DNA of 43,765 nt from Mariprofundus sp. (GCA_030951045.1 JAUZQJ010000082.1:1-43765); one strand, 5' to 3'. Counted from the stretch's first letter, positions 9,772 to 23,403 are shown. The notes: generated from the letters alone by a model not told the origin. Numbers and translations: made by a program.

Positions 9772-10539
9772 TCAGCGTTCTTGGGTGAAATCGACCCAAA
9801 CAGGGGCATGGTCACTGGGTCTTTCCAGCGCTCTGTATGTGCTCGCGACACCGGCTTGAGTAGGGATCATGGATGGCGTGGCGAGTAGGTGATCGATACG
9901 AATGCCCCAATGTCTGCGGAATGCGTTCATACGGTAGTCCCACCAGCTATGCATGGGCTGATCAGGGTACAGTTGTCTGACAGTGTCTGTGAACCCGAGC
10001 TTGAGCAGTGACTGAAACCATTCTCGTTCCGCATCTGAGCACATGATTTTTCCAGTCCAACGATCAGGGTCGTGAATATCCAGATCTGTTGGAGCAATAT
10101 TATAATCACCGAGCACTACCACATGTTGATGTCTAGTCAGTTCTGATTTGAGGAAGTTTCGGAAAGCAATCAGCCAGCGGAATTTGTAGTCGTACTTTTC
10201 TGACCCTACCTCCTGACCATTGGGGATATAGATGTTGATGATACGCACACCATCAATGGTGGCCGCAAGCAAACGGCGTTGGGGGTCAGAAAAGTCTGGG
10301 ATATCCATAACTTCATCGGAGGCTGGTGATCGGCTTAACAGCGCAATGCCATTATATGTTTTCTGTCCGGAAAAGGTGACGTGATAACCGGCGGCCTCGA
10401 TAGCTTCATAGGGGAAGTTGCTATCCACGGTCTTGGTTTCCTGTAGGGCCAGCACATCAGGTTTCTCTTCCTCAAGAAACATTAGCACATGCGGTAAGCG
10501 AACAGTTAATGAATTTACATTCCATGTTACAATTTTCAT
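9772..10539 (-). CDS. xth: Exodeoxyribonuclease III
   Basis: This is a Mg-dependent AP endonuclease and 3'-5' exonuclease of base-excision repair, in the EEP fold family. The 255-residue product begins MKIVTWNVNSLTVRL and shows the catalytic motifs LQETK (metal-binding Glu), GDYNIAPTDLDIHDP and the terminal SDHAPVW (Asp-His pair). NIYIPNGQEV is also typical. Length is normal. It lies upstream of mreB on the same strand with a 115-base gap, so it is probably a separate transcript. No clear ribosome-binding site precedes the ATG. Confidence 0.95.
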   Translation of the reverse strand: MKIVTWNVNSLTVRLPHVLMFLEEEKPDVLALQETKTVDSNFPYEAIEAAGYHVTFSGQKTYNGIALLSRSPASDEVMDIPDFSDPQRRLLAATIDGVRIINIYIPNGQEVGSEKYDYKFRWLIAFRNFLKSELTRHQHVVVLGDYNIAPTDLDIHDPDRWTGKIMCSDAEREWFQSLLKLGFTDTVRQLYPDQPMHSWWDYRMNAFRRHWGIRIDHLLATPSMIPTQAGVASTYRALERPSDHAPVWVDFTQER

Positions 10540-10690
10540 GCGGGGATCATGACGCAGGCTTGGTCATGCCTCAAGAATCAATGTGGTCTGTGTGGTTTGA
10601 CATGGGCATTGACGAGCCGGGTTGTCTGGTGATGGATGCTGCTGGCACGCGTGCGATTTGAATGTGTGGAGTTGATCTGGAATGCAGGCC

Positions 10691-10719
10691 AAAAAAAACC
10701 CCGCCTGTTACAGGCGAGG
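10691..10719 (-). terminator. Intrinsic terminator of the cold-shock gene
   Basis: Read on the minus strand, CCTCGCCTG and CAGGCGGGG form a 9-bp stem (one T-G pair) with a 3-base loop, followed by eight T. It lies about 28 bases after the cold-shock gene stop. Confidence 0.93.
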
Positions 10720-10747
10720 CTAGGAATAGGTTCCTGGTTGTGTTGTC

Positions 10748-10951
10748 TTACAGGCCGATTACGTTACGAGCCTGTGGGCCTTTCTGACCATCTTCGATTT
10801 CAAATTCAACTTTCTGACCTTCAGCCAAAGACTTGAAGCCTTCGTTCTGAATTGCTGAGAAATGAACGAATACGTCATCTCCGCCGTCATCCTGTGCGAT
10901 AAATCCAAAACCTTTAGTGTCGTTAAACCATTTAACTGTTCCTGTAGCCAT
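10748..10951 (-). CDS. cspA: Cold-shock domain protein (CspA family)
   Basis: This is a 67-residue single-stranded nucleic-acid-binding protein, normally an RNA chaperone. It has the classic opening [17 protein letters not shown] with RNP1 (KGFGFI, 13-18) and RNP2 (VFVHF, 27-31), and ends [13 protein letters not shown] site precedes the ATG. The 282-base region up to the divergent purL gene is long enough for the extended structured 5' leader known for some csp genes, but I cannot identify a promoter or cold box with confidence. Whether it is cold-induced cannot be read from sequence, so the symbol is by family. Confidence 0.92.
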   Translation of the reverse strand: MATGTVKWFNDTKGFGFIAQDDGGDDVFVHFSAIQNEGFKSLAEGQKVEFEIEDGQKGPQARNVIGL

Positions 10952-11233
10952 TATACTGGTACCTCATCTTTGTTTTAGCAGCATGTTGAATGAAGATTGT
11001 TACTGAGAAAACCGAGAAGAAGCTTCTGGATTGGTCAACAAACACTTACAACAACCATGTCTTGCACGACGCACTGTAGGGTGGTGTCAAACAGAATGCT
11101 AGTAAAAACAATTTGAATATTTGCGGATTATGGTTATTCAGGATTTGAAGCCATTGTAACTGTAAACTTGGGTGTATGGGGCCTTTTTCTATTTTATGCT
11201 TGGTTTCCGGCGTCTATATCTTAGAGTGCGGAG

Positions 11234-14200
11234 ATGACTACAGCCACCTCCTCCACTCAGATCATTACTTTAAAAGGGCAGGATGCATTGCCTGGTTTTC
11301 GACGTGATAAATTGCTTAAGGCATTTGCGGCACAGGGCATTGCTGTGATTGATGTGCAAGCGAATTTTATTCATATGGCTGAAGTGACTGAGGGCTGGCA
11401 AGCAGAGCATACTGAGCAGTTGAGTGTGTTGCTTGGTCATTCACCTGAGCTGTTTAGTGATCATCTGTCTGATAATTTGACGCTTGTTGTTCCTCGTGTT
11501 GGTACGATCAGCCCCTGGTCATCCAAGGCGACTGATATTGTTGGTTTGTGCGGTTTGCCTGAGTTGCTTCGTATTGAGCGTGGCATTGCCTATGATATTA
11601 CAGGTCTTAATCATGAACAGCATGTGGCTGCGGCGGCGCTGCTACATGATCGCATGACAGAATCCGTGTTGAATGATGTGGATGAGTTGGTTCAGTTGTT
11701 TGCCCATCATGAAGCAGCACCTTTAGCCACAATCGATATGCTTGGTAGTGGTCGCACGGCTTTAGAAGTCGCTAACCGTGAGTTGGGGCTGGCGTTGGCT
11801 GAAGATGAAATCGACTATCTGTTGGAAAACTTCAAAGCCCTTAAGCGCAATCCCTCAGATGCAGAGCTGATGATGTTTGCTCAGGCCAACTCTGAACATT
11901 GCAGGCATAAAATTTTTAATGCTGACTGGGTGATTGATGGAGAAGAACAGGAACGCTCCCTGTTTGCGATGATCCGTAATACGCATCAGTTGAATCCAAC
12001 AGGCACGCTGGTGGCGTATAGTGATAATTCATCGGTCATTGAGGGCGGTGCATCGCAACGCTTTTATCCGGATGTCGATGCGCACTATCGCGCTCATGAT
12101 GATCAGATGCATATTCTGATGAAGGTTGAAACGCATAATCATCCAACAGCTATTTCTCCCTTTGCAGGTGCTGCGACAGGTTCCGGTGGTGAAATTCGCG
12201 ATGAGGGTGCAACAGGGATTGGCTCCAAACCAAAGGCTGGTTTGTGTGGTTTTTCTGTTTCCAATTTGCGTATTCCTGAGTTTGAACAGCCATGGGAGAT
12301 CGATTATGGCAAACCTGATCGCATTGTATCCGCGCTCGATATTATGATAGATGGGCCTATTGGAGCTGCGGCATTCAATAATGAATTTGGCCGTCCGAAT
12401 CTGTGCGGTTATTTCCGTACGTATGAACAAGATATATCTAAGGATGCTGATGCCTCAGAGCTACGCGGTTATCACAAGCCGATTATGATAGCCGGTGGCG
12501 TAGGAAATATAGATGCGCGCCATGTGCATAAAAATGATGTGCCTGAAGGCAGTTTAATTATTCAACTCGGTGGCCCTGCCATGCTGATCGGCCTTGGTGG
12601 CGGTGCTGCTTCAAGCATGGATACCGGTTCTAATGCAGAGTCGCTTGATTTTGACTCAGTGCAACGTGGTAACCCGGAGATGGAACGCCGTTGTCAGGAA
12701 GTGTTGGATCGCTGTTGGCAGATGGGTGATGCCAATCCGATTCTGTTTATTCATGATATTGGAGCCGGTGGCCTATCCAACGCGGTACCTGAATTGGTAG
12801 ATGATGCAGGGCGCGGTGGCTGGATTGATTTGCGTGCAGTTCACAATATGGAGCCGGGCATGAGCCCGATGCAGATCTGGTGTAATGAAGCACAAGAGCG
12901 ATATATGCTGGCGATTGCGCCGGAATCACGCGCGCTGTTTACCGCGCTTTGTGAGCGCGAACGTTGCCTGTTTGCGGTGCTTGGGCATGCCACAGAAAAA
13001 CGTGACCTGGTAGTGAATGATCCACAGCTTGATGATCAGCCGGTTAATCTCTCTCTCGACATGCTGCTTGGTAAAGCCCCGAAGCTGACGCGTGATGTGA
13101 CGCATAAGGCTGCAATATCTGTAGCGCTCGATGTGACTGCGATTGATCTGAAAGAAGCTGCTGAGCGTGTGTTGCGACTGCCTGCCGTAGCCAGTAAAGA
13201 GTTCTTGATCACGATTGGTGACCGCTCTATCACAGGTATGGTGGCACGTGATCAAATGGTGGGGCCGTGGCAGGTGCCGGTTGCAGATGTGGCAGTGACC
13301 ACACGTGATTATAGCGGTTATGCAGGCGAAGCGATGAGTATGGGTGAACGTACTCCGATTGCTGTGCTGGATGCTGCGGCATCAGGACGCATGGCGGTGG
13401 GAGAGGCGTTGACCAATGTGGCGGCGGCCCCCATTGAAAAGATCGGTGATATCAAGCTTTCGGCCAACTGGATGGCGGCTTGTGGTCATGACGGTGAAGA
13501 TGCGCGCCTGTATGAGACAGTGAAAGCTGTGGGTATGGAGCTGTGTCCGGCGCTCGGTATCTCTATTCCGGTTGGTAAAGATTCGTTGTCGATGAAATCG
13601 GTTTGGCAGATTGAAGATGAAAATGGCGACAGTCAAACACGCGAAATGATTTCACCACTCTCCTTGATTGTATCTGCCTTTGCGCCAGTGACTGATGTGC
13701 GCCAGACCCTGACGCCTGAATTGCAACTGGGGCAGGGTGATAGCGATCTGATCCTGCTGGATCTGGGCGATGGTAAAAACCGTTTGGGTGGTTCTGCCCT
13801 TGCTCAGGTGTATGGCAAGACTGCACAGAATGTGCCTGATGTGGATGATGCCGCTTTATTGAAAGCCTTCTTTTCAACGATCCAGCAGTTGAACAATGAA
13901 GGGCTGCTTTTGGCGTATCATGACCGTTCTGATGGAGGTCTGTTTGCCACGCTGGCTGAAATGAGTTTTGCAGCACGATGTGGTCTTAAAGTACATTTGG
14001 AAGCACTGGGTAAGGACGTGATTTCAGCCCTGTTTAACGAAGAACTTGGTGCTGTGATTCAAATCAGACGATCTGAGCGCGAAACGGTGTTGTCCAGGTT
14101 GAGCAATGCTGGTCTGGCTCATGTTGCCCACATTATTGCCCACCCGGAAGCAAACACTGCGTTTGTGTTGAAACATGAACAACAGACGCTGTTTGAAGCC

Positions 14201-15145
14201 GACGTACAATCGCTACAGCAGATTTGGGCAGAAACCAGTTTCAGAATGCAGTCCTTACGCGATAACCCCGACTGTGCCAAAGAGGCTTTTGAATCCATTG
14301 CCGACAAACAGCATAGCGGTCTGTTCGCTGATCTCTCTTTTGATCCGGCTGAAGATATTTGCGCAGATTTCGCCAATAGTCCACGTCCAAAAGTGGCTGT
14401 GTTGCGTGAGCAGGGTGTGAATGGGCAGGTTGAGATGGCCGCAGCATTTGATCGTGCCGGTTTTGATTGTACCGACGTGCATATGTCCGATGTGATTGCA
14501 GGGCGCATTAATCTGGAAAACTTTCAGGGCCTTGTGGCTTGTGGCGGCTTCTCCTTTGGTGATGTGTTGGGAGCCGGTCGCGGTTGGGCGAATTCTGTAC
14601 TTTATAATGAAAGAGCCCGTGATCAGTTTAACCATTTCTTCCATCGTTCCGATACATTTGCCTTGGGTGTCTGTAATGGGTGTCAGATGATGTCCGGTTT
14701 GAAGTCCATGATTCCGGGGGCAGAGCACTGGCCGAATTTTGAACGTAACCGTTCTGAACAATTCGAAGCACGATTGTTGCAGGTTGAAGTGCTGGAGTCG
14801 CCATCGATTTTTCTGGCTGGCATGGCCGGTTCCAAGTTGCCGCTGGTTGTGGCGCATGGTGAAGGGCGTGTCTCGTTCGACAGTGATGAGCAGGCTGGCC
14901 AAGCCGTTAGTGCATTGCGTTATCTTGGCGCTGATGGGGACGCTGCCACAAGCTATCCGCATAACCCTAACGGCTCTCCGGATGGTTTGACCGGTTTTAC
15001 TACAGCGGATGGTCGTTTTACGATCATGATGCCGCATCCGGAACGCCTGTTCCGTAGCAGTCAGTTCTCCTGGAGTCCTGAAGCGTGGGGCGAGGATGGC
15101 CCGTGGCTACGCATGTTCCGTAACGCACGTAAGTGGATTGGGTAA
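11234..15145 (+). CDS. purL: Phosphoribosylformylglycinamidine synthase, single-chain type
   Basis: This enzyme converts FGAR plus glutamine and ATP to FGAM in purine synthesis. At 1303 residues it is the large proteobacterial form that fuses synthetase and glutaminase. The N-terminal PurS-like part is followed by the linker, the two AIRS-like synthetase halves ([54 protein letters not shown]) and a C-terminal class I glutamine amidotransferase (from about 1040). In the last domain the nucleophile is Cys1147 in LGVCNGCQM, with His1268 and Glu1270 in PHPERLF. GGAG directly abuts the ATG, an unusually short spacing, and no better start is visible. It is divergent from the cold-shock gene and lies 46 bases before pyrG. 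Confidence 0.97.
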   Translation: MTTATSSTQIITLKGQDALPGFRRDKLLKAFAAQGIAVIDVQANFIHMAEVTEGWQAEHTEQLSVLLGHSPELFSDHLSDNLTLVVPRVGTISPWSSKATDIVGLCGLPELLRIERGIAYDITGLNHEQHVAAAALLHDRMTESVLNDVDELVQLFAHHEAAPLATIDMLGSGRTALEVANRELGLALAEDEIDYLLENFKALKRNPSDAELMMFAQANSEHCRHKIFNADWVIDGEEQERSLFAMIRNTHQLNPTGTLVAYSDNSSVIEGGASQRFYPDVDAHYRAHDDQMHILMKVETHNHPTAISPFAGAATGSGGEIRDEGATGIGSKPKAGLCGFSVSNLRIPEFEQPWEIDYGKPDRIVSALDIMIDGPIGAAAFNNEFGRPNLCGYFRTYEQDISKDADASELRGYHKPIMIAGGVGNIDARHVHKNDVPEGSLIIQLGGPAMLIGLGGGAASSMDTGSNAESLDFDSVQRGNPEMERRCQEVLDRCWQMGDANPILFIHDIGAGGLSNAVPELVDDAGRGGWIDLRAVHNMEPGMSPMQIWCNEAQERYMLAIAPESRALFTALCERERCLFAVLGHATEKRDLVVNDPQLDDQPVNLSLDMLLGKAPKLTRDVTHKAAISVALDVTAIDLKEAAERVLRLPAVASKEFLITIGDRSITGMVARDQMVGPWQVPVADVAVTTRDYSGYAGEAMSMGERTPIAVLDAAASGRMAVGEALTNVAAAPIEKIGDIKLSANWMAACGHDGEDARLYETVKAVGMELCPALGISIPVGKDSLSMKSVWQIEDENGDSQTREMISPLSLIVSAFAPVTDVRQTLTPELQLGQGDSDLILLDLGDGKNRLGGSALAQVYGKTAQNVPDVDDAALLKAFFSTIQQLNNEGLLLAYHDRSDGGLFATLAEMSFAARCGLKVHLEALGKDVISALFNEELGAVIQIRRSERETVLSRLSNAGLAHVAHIIAHPEANTAFVLKHEQQTLFEADVQSLQQIWAETSFRMQSLRDNPDCAKEAFESIADKQHSGLFADLSFDPAEDICADFANSPRPKVAVLREQGVNGQVEMAAAFDRAGFDCTDVHMSDVIAGRINLENFQGLVACGGFSFGDVLGAGRGWANSVLYNERARDQFNHFFHRSDTFALGVCNGCQMMSGLKSMIPGAEHWPNFERNRSEQFEARLLQVEVLESPSIFLAGMAGSKLPLVVAHGEGRVSFDSDEQAGQAVSALRYLGADGDAATSYPHNPNGSPDGLTGFTTADGRFTIMMPHPERLFRSSQFSWSPEAWGEDGPWLRMFRNARKWIG

Positions 15146-15161
15146 ATGTGGTGGCTAGTGA

Positions 15162-17674
<2,513 letters not shown>

Positions 17675-17765
17675 CTTTTGATTTGAGTGGTTTGATGCTA
17701 AAAGGTAAAGAAACTGAATGAAAAAACTGGTTTTCGTAACGCTTTCCCACATTTAATAGACGTGT

Positions 17766-17804
17766 AATGTTCCTTTGCGTACATTTCGCGCCGTTTGTGA
17801 ACAT

Positions 17805-17805
<1 letters not shown>
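17766..17805. promoter_or_regulatory. Inverted repeat next to the eno promoter (possible operator)
   Basis: AATGTTC (17766-17772) and GAACATT (17799-17805) are perfect 7-base inverted arms 26 bases apart. The right arm shares a base with the proposed -35 box. It could bind a dimeric regulator or be chance; nothing else identifies it. Confidence 0.3.
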
Positions 17806-19145
<1,340 letters not shown>

Positions 19146-19155
19146 TACCCACTGA

Positions 19156-19482
19156 GTGAGCATTAACGTGGGAAAACGTTTAGGCCAATGGTTGTTTTGG
19201 ATTGCTGGCGTGATCGGGCTAAGTTATATGCTCTGGAATCTAATTTTTTCCGATCATGGTTATCTGGTATATCAGAAGGAATCAGTTCAGTTAGAACAAC
19301 TAAAGGCCGAACTGTCGGCCTTGAAGTTTGAACGTGAACGCTTAGCTAAAGAGGTGCTGCGCTTCAGAGGTGATCCGCGCGCACTTGAAGAGCTGGTGCA
19401 TCGTGAGCTTGGTTATGTTCATCCGGATGAGTATATGGTGATTATGAAGGATAAACCGGCGGTTAAAGGAAGGGGTAAATAG
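19156..19482 (+). CDS. ftsB: Cell division protein FtsB (septum formation initiator family)
   Basis: FtsB is a bitopic divisome protein that works with FtsL and FtsQ. The product is up to 108 residues with one transmembrane helix (about 13-30), a coiled coil with SVQLEQLKAELSALKFERER, and the C-terminal family block GDPRALEELVHRELGYVHPDE. There is no ATG start: GTG at 19156 or GTG at 19168 are the options, and the ribosome-binding site is weak for both. Location just behind eno is typical for ftsB in proteobacteria. gltX begins 2 bases after its stop. Confidence 0.88.
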   Translation: MSINVGKRLGQWLFWIAGVIGLSYMLWNLIFSDHGYLVYQKESVQLEQLKAELSALKFERERLAKEVLRFRGDPRALEELVHRELGYVHPDEYMVIMKDKPAVKGRGK

Positions 19483-19484
19483 TC

Positions 19485-20873
19485 ATGAGTCAGGTAATCA
19501 CCCGGTTTGCACCATCTCCGACAGGACTATTGCATTTGGGGAATGTGCGCACTGCATTGCTCAACTGGTTATACGCGAGAAAACACGGTGGTCGTTTTTT
19601 GCTGCGTTTTGAGGATACCGATCAGGATCGTTCTCAGCAGCAATATATTGATGCCATTCAGTTCGATCTTAACTGGTTGGGTTTGAATTGGGATGGTGAT
19701 GTACTGTTTCAATCGAAACATGCAGATAACCATCGCAAGGCGCTGGATCAGCTAGCAGAGAAAGGTATGGCTTATCGCTGCTTTTGCAGTGAAACCCAAT
19801 TAAATCTGGATCGTAAACTGGCTGCATCGCGCGGCTTACCTCCGCGTTATGCAGGGCGTTGTCGTCAGCTCAGTGATGAAGAATCACTTGCGCGTGCACA
19901 GTCGGAGCCTTTTGTCTGGCGCTTACGTATTCATGCTGATGATGGAGAAGTTGTAGTTTCCGATCTATTGCATGGCGATATCCGTTTTGCACAGCGTGAT
20001 CTCGATGACCCGGTTGTTGTGCGTTCCGAAGGTTCGTTTACCTTTTTGCTTCCCAACGCTATTGATGATGCACTCGATGGCATTACCCATGCTGTGCGTG
20101 GTGATGATCATCTGACCAATTCGGCCTATCAGGTCTGGATGCTAGAGCAGCTAGCTTATACGCCTCCACATTACCTGCACCATGGTCTGTTGCTGGGTCA
20201 GGATGGTGCCAAACTTTCCAAACGTAGTGGCAGTCACAGTGTGGTTGAATTGCGTGAAGAAGGCCTCTTGCCCGGAGCGCTGGTGCAAGCCATGGGGCGT
20301 TTGGGTCACCCGAACATGCCGGAACAGGCGCACACTGCGATGGCTTTAGCTGATCATTTTGAGGCTGAACATGTGTCCACCAGCTCCGTTAAATGGCTGG
20401 ATGAAGATATGTGGCGTTGGCATACGCGGCTGCTGCATGAGCTTGATAGCGAATTGTTAATTCCGTTGCTCCTGCTGCATGTACCGGATGCAGGGCATGA
20501 CAGGCTGGTAAGTTTTGCCTCCTTGATTGAGAAAAATCTTGAACGTGTTGAAGATGCTGTACTGTTTCAGCGTCTGCTGGATATCGATGCTGCTCTGGAG
20601 CCTGAAGCGTTGTCGGTGTTATGCGAAGCAGGCACAGCCTTTTATCAACAGGCATTGGATGCCTGGCAACCTGATTCGGAATGGAAGAGTTGGACGGCTG
20701 CTGTGAAAGAGAAGACCGGCTGTAAAGGTAAAGCGCTGTTTATGCCCTTGCGTGTGGCATTAAGCGGTGCTCTGCATGGCCCTGATATGTCCTCTGTTGT
20801 CACATTCTTAGGTAGTGAAGGCGTTGTTGCCAGAGTCGAACATGCGCGTCGGCTAGCTGCTCAGGAGGCGTGA
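19485..20873 (+). CDS. gltX: Glutamyl-tRNA synthetase
   Basis: It charges tRNA-Glu, or also tRNA-Gln in non-discriminating forms. The 462-residue class I synthetase shows RFAPSPTGLLHLGN with the HIGH-type motif as HLGN (17-20), RFEDTD, and KLSKR (243-247). A CxC...YxxxC zinc pattern is visible in YRCFCSE...RYAGRCR. KLSKRSGSHSV differs from the common KLSKRHGA, a flavour I associate with second-copy or variant GluRS enzymes; whether it discriminates against tRNA-Gln cannot be told here. A GGAAGGGG site inside the ftsB end drives it. Confidence 0.95.
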   Translation: MSQVITRFAPSPTGLLHLGNVRTALLNWLYARKHGGRFLLRFEDTDQDRSQQQYIDAIQFDLNWLGLNWDGDVLFQSKHADNHRKALDQLAEKGMAYRCFCSETQLNLDRKLAASRGLPPRYAGRCRQLSDEESLARAQSEPFVWRLRIHADDGEVVVSDLLHGDIRFAQRDLDDPVVVRSEGSFTFLLPNAIDDALDGITHAVRGDDHLTNSAYQVWMLEQLAYTPPHYLHHGLLLGQDGAKLSKRSGSHSVVELREEGLLPGALVQAMGRLGHPNMPEQAHTAMALADHFEAEHVSTSSVKWLDEDMWRWHTRLLHELDSELLIPLLLLHVPDAGHDRLVSFASLIEKNLERVEDAVLFQRLLDIDAALEPEALSVLCEAGTAFYQQALDAWQPDSEWKSWTAAVKEKTGCKGKALFMPLRVALSGALHGPDMSSVVTFLGSEGVVARVEHARRLAAQEA

Positions 20874-20878
20874 CCCCT

Positions 20879-22264
20879 ATGAGTCTGTCTGTTTATAATT
20901 CCCTGCATCGTCGTAAAGAACTGTTTGAACCTCTCGAACCTAATCGTGTGGGTATGTATGTGTGTGGTGTGACTGTCTATGACTATTGTCATGTTGGTCA
21001 TGCGCGTGTGATGGTGGTGTTTGATGTTATTCATCGCTGGCTCACTGAACTTGGTTTTGACGTGAACTATGTGCGCAATTTCACCGACGTAGATGATAAG
21101 ATTATTAAACGGGCCACTGAACGTGGTATTGATATTCATCAACTTACCAATGAGATGATTGCTGCCTTTCAGGAAGATATTGGTTCTCTGGGCTGTTTGC
21201 CGCCAAGTCATGAACCGCGTGCTACTGCCCATATGCCGGATATGGTGAAGATGATTGTCGAGCTTGTAGCGCGAAAGCACGCCTATGTTTCTTCATCCGG
21301 AGATGTGTTGTATGCGGTGCGCAGTTTTGACCACTATGGTCAGCTGTCGGGTAAAAATATCGATGACCTGGAATCGGGCTCACGTGTGGATGTGGATGAT
21401 AGCAAACGTGACCCACTCGATTTCGTGTTGTGGAAAATGGCCAAGCCGGGTGAGCCAGCATGGGATTCACCGTGGGGGCAGGGTAGACCTGGTTGGCATA
21501 TTGAATGTTCAGCCATGAGTTGCTCGCACCTGGGTAATACCTTTGATATTCATGGCGGCGGTATGGACTTGAAATTCCCGCATCATGAAAATGAGATTGC
21601 TCAGGCCTGCGCATCCAACGATGGCAGTTTTGCCCGTTACTGGCTGCATAATGGCTTTGTAAATATCAATGCTGAGAAAATGTCCAAGTCACTGGGTAAC
21701 TTTTTTACCATTCGGGAAGTCACAAAAAACTATCACCCGGAAGTATTGCGCATGTTTATCCTGGGCACCCATTATCGTTCACCATTGGATTTCTCTGATA
21801 GTGCCTTGGATGCTGCCAAAGCCGGATTGGATCGACTGTATGAAACGCTACGGCGATTCAAGCGTGAGACGTTAGATGGAAGATGTGAGATGTCTGAGTC
21901 ACTCATTCCACCTGCTTTCACCAACGCCATGAATGATGATTTCAATACTACTGAAGCGCTGGCGGCACTCTTTGATACCAATCGTGCTTTGAACAAGGCT
22001 TTAAATGAGGGTGCTGATGTCAGTGATCTTGCTGCCCAGTTCAAGGCGATGCTTAACCTGTTGGCTATTGGTCAGCATGACGCAGAAGCCTGGTTTAAGA
22101 GTGGTGATGTTGATGTGGCGCGGATTGAAGCATTGATTGCTGAACGTGGTGAATCAAAAAAAGCCCGTGATTTTGTCCGTGCAGACGCCATTCGTGATGC
22201 ATTGATTGCCGATGGCATTGTACTTGAAGATAGCCCGGGCGGCACAACGTGGAAAAAGGTCTGA
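20879..22264 (+). CDS. cysS: Cysteinyl-tRNA synthetase
   Basis: It charges tRNA-Cys. The 461-residue class I enzyme has the zinc Cys29 in YVCGVTVYD, HVGH (38-41), NFTDVDDKIIKRA, GWHIECSAM, the GGGMDLKFPHHENEIAQ block with further zinc ligands, and KMSKS (267-271). The ATG at 20879 is preferred: AGGAGG ends 10 bases before it, whereas an in-frame GTG at 20870 lies one base after AGGAGG. It starts 5 bases after the gltX stop, so the two synthetases are co-transcribed. Dispersed repeat copy 2 begins 18 bases after the stop. Confidence 0.97.
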   Translation: MSLSVYNSLHRRKELFEPLEPNRVGMYVCGVTVYDYCHVGHARVMVVFDVIHRWLTELGFDVNYVRNFTDVDDKIIKRATERGIDIHQLTNEMIAAFQEDIGSLGCLPPSHEPRATAHMPDMVKMIVELVARKHAYVSSSGDVLYAVRSFDHYGQLSGKNIDDLESGSRVDVDDSKRDPLDFVLWKMAKPGEPAWDSPWGQGRPGWHIECSAMSCSHLGNTFDIHGGGMDLKFPHHENEIAQACASNDGSFARYWLHNGFVNINAEKMSKSLGNFFTIREVTKNYHPEVLRMFILGTHYRSPLDFSDSALDAAKAGLDRLYETLRRFKRETLDGRCEMSESLIPPAFTNAMNDDFNTTEALAALFDTNRALNKALNEGADVSDLAAQFKAMLNLLAIGQHDAEAWFKSGDVDVARIEALIAERGESKKARDFVRADAIRDALIADGIVLEDSPGGTTWKKV

Positions 22265-22282
22265 TAGGCAAATAGTCAAAGA

Positions 22283-22414
22283 TTTACCGCAGAGTACGCA
22301 GAGTTACGCAGAGTAAAGTCAGAGGCATAGTGGAAGAAAGAGAAGTAAGCTGTGCTGTTTTATATGGTTTTGTTTTTCCTTTGCGTCACTCTGAGTCCTC
22401 TGTGGTGAAAGATT
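22283..22414. repeat. Dispersed A/B inverted-repeat element, copy 2
   Basis: The A arm (22283-22317) begins TTTACCGCAGAG and ends GAGTAAA; it holds three CGCAGAG units 10 bases apart and matches copy 4 at 34 of 35 positions. The B arm (22378-22414, inverted) reads on the minus strand CTTTCACCACAGAGGAC. The A arm faces the cysS stop codon, and the B arm ends 16 bases before the cysH ribosome-binding site. Confidence 0.85.
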
Positions 22415-22443
22415 TTATTGGTTTTGAAGTAGAGGTTGTGAAG

Positions 22444-23136
22444 ATGCAAGTAAAAGTGGATGAAACAATTGCCCTGCTAAAGCAGGCAGAGAACGAATAT
22501 GGTTCCGCGTTAGTTTTTGCATGCAGTTTTGGTGCTGAAGACGTAGTGATGGTTGATCTGATCAGCAAACATGCTCCATCCATCCAGATCGTCACGCTTG
22601 ATACAGGTCGTTTGCCACAGGCGACTTACGATGTGATGGATGCCTGTCGTGAAAAATATGGTCTGGATATCAAAGTCTATTTCCCGGATGCAGCTGAAGT
22701 AGAAGCGATGGTTCGTGAATCAGGCCTCAATCTGTTTTACAAGTCGGTAGAGAATCGCAAACAGTGTTGTGCTGTGCGTAAAATTCATTCCTTAAAACGC
22801 GCTTTGGCCGGTCAAAAAGCATGGATCACCGGTGTGCGTCGGGAGCAGGCTGATTCGCGTCTGGATATGGCTGCCGTGGAAGATGATGCCCATTTCGGTT
22901 TGAAGAAGTTCAATCCTTTGATTGAATGGACAGAATCAGAGGTGTGGGACTATATCCGTAGCAACGATGTGCCCTACAATGCGCTGCACGATCAACATTA
23001 TCCATCCATTGGTTGTGAACCATGTTCCCGATCGATTACTGTCGGTGAAGATCCAAGATCCGGACGTTGGTGGTGGGAGCGTGAGGATGCTGTGGCTGAA
23101 TGTGGTCTGCATGCCAGCCCATTGAAAAAGCCGTAG
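22444..23136 (+). CDS. cysH: Adenylyl-sulfate (APS) reductase, iron-sulfur type
   Basis: It reduces activated sulfate to sulfite using thioredoxin in assimilatory sulfur metabolism. The 230-residue product has the PP-loop-type start FACSFGAEDVVMVDLI, LDTGRLPQATYD, and the four cluster cysteines as Cys108-Cys109 (KQCCAVRK) and Cys191/Cys194 (IGCEPC). The catalytic Cys220 lies in ECGLH. The paired cysteines indicate the [4Fe-4S] enzyme, typically APS-using, rather than the cluster-free PAPS enzyme. I chose the ATG at 22444 with AGAGG upstream. Earlier in-frame starts lie within repeat copy 2 and give an atypical N-terminus. Confidence 0.93.
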   Translation: MQVKVDETIALLKQAENEYGSALVFACSFGAEDVVMVDLISKHAPSIQIVTLDTGRLPQATYDVMDACREKYGLDIKVYFPDAAEVEAMVRESGLNLFYKSVENRKQCCAVRKIHSLKRALAGQKAWITGVRREQADSRLDMAAVEDDAHFGLKKFNPLIEWTESEVWDYIRSNDVPYNALHDQHYPSIGCEPCSRSITVGEDPRSGRWWWEREDAVAECGLHASPLKKP

Positions 23137-23146
23137 AAAACAAAAA

Positions 23147-23174
23147 AGCTGACGTGAAAACGCCAGCTTTTTTT
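23147..23174. terminator. Bidirectional intrinsic terminator between cysH and the 70-residue gene
   Basis: AGCTGACGT and ACGCCAGCT form a 9-position stem with one A-C mismatch and a GAAA loop. It is preceded by an A run and followed by seven T, so it can serve cysH on the plus strand and the converging small gene on the minus strand. Confidence 0.85.
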
Positions 23175-23190
23175 GATGTTTCTAATGTTA

Positions 23191-23403
23191 TTAGAAATGC
23201 ATTCTGTAATGTGGATCCATCCAGCATTTTGGTAGTGCTTCTCCGGATGCAAATGTTACATCGGATTTTTCTACAGGTTCTGGATCACCGACTTCTTCAC
23301 CGGCCTGGAATTGCACGGTAACAAATGATGAGTTTGGATCTGTGAGTTGACTTAGTTCAACGACCTGCGCGAGATCGCCATTATCTGCTTTTCTCAAGAA
23401 CAT
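23191..23403 (-). CDS. Small conserved-looking protein of unknown function
   Basis: The 70-residue product starts MFLRKADNGDLAQVVELSQL and has FQAGEEVGDPEPVEKSDVTF and SGEALPKCWMDPHYR. I have a feeling of similar short proteins in other proteobacteria but cannot name a function. It is acidic and soluble with one cysteine. A strong AAGGAGG site 6 bases before the ATG makes it a convincing gene. It converges on cysH and shares the bidirectional terminator. A sulfur-metabolism link is only suggested by that position. Confidence 0.8.
   Translation of the reverse strand: MFLRKADNGDLAQVVELSQLTDPNSSFVTVQFQAGEEVGDPEPVEKSDVTFASGEALPKCWMDPHYRMHF

Noticed and set aside
14255-15037. A 260-codon minus-strand open frame inside purL
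   Set aside because: It is antisense to the conserved glutaminase domain of PurL, has no ribosome-binding site and a low-complexity His/Thr-rich translation typical of shadow frames.
22283-22317. The three CGCAGAG units looked at as a CRISPR array or plasmid iterons
   Set aside because: The spacing is only 10 bases without spacer-sized gaps, and the same arm recurs as single dispersed copies; no cas or rep gene is near.
22330-22443. An upstream start for cysH giving 38 extra residues
   Set aside because: The extension lies mostly within dispersed repeat copy 2 and has no family resemblance; the ATG at 22444 has its own AGAGG.
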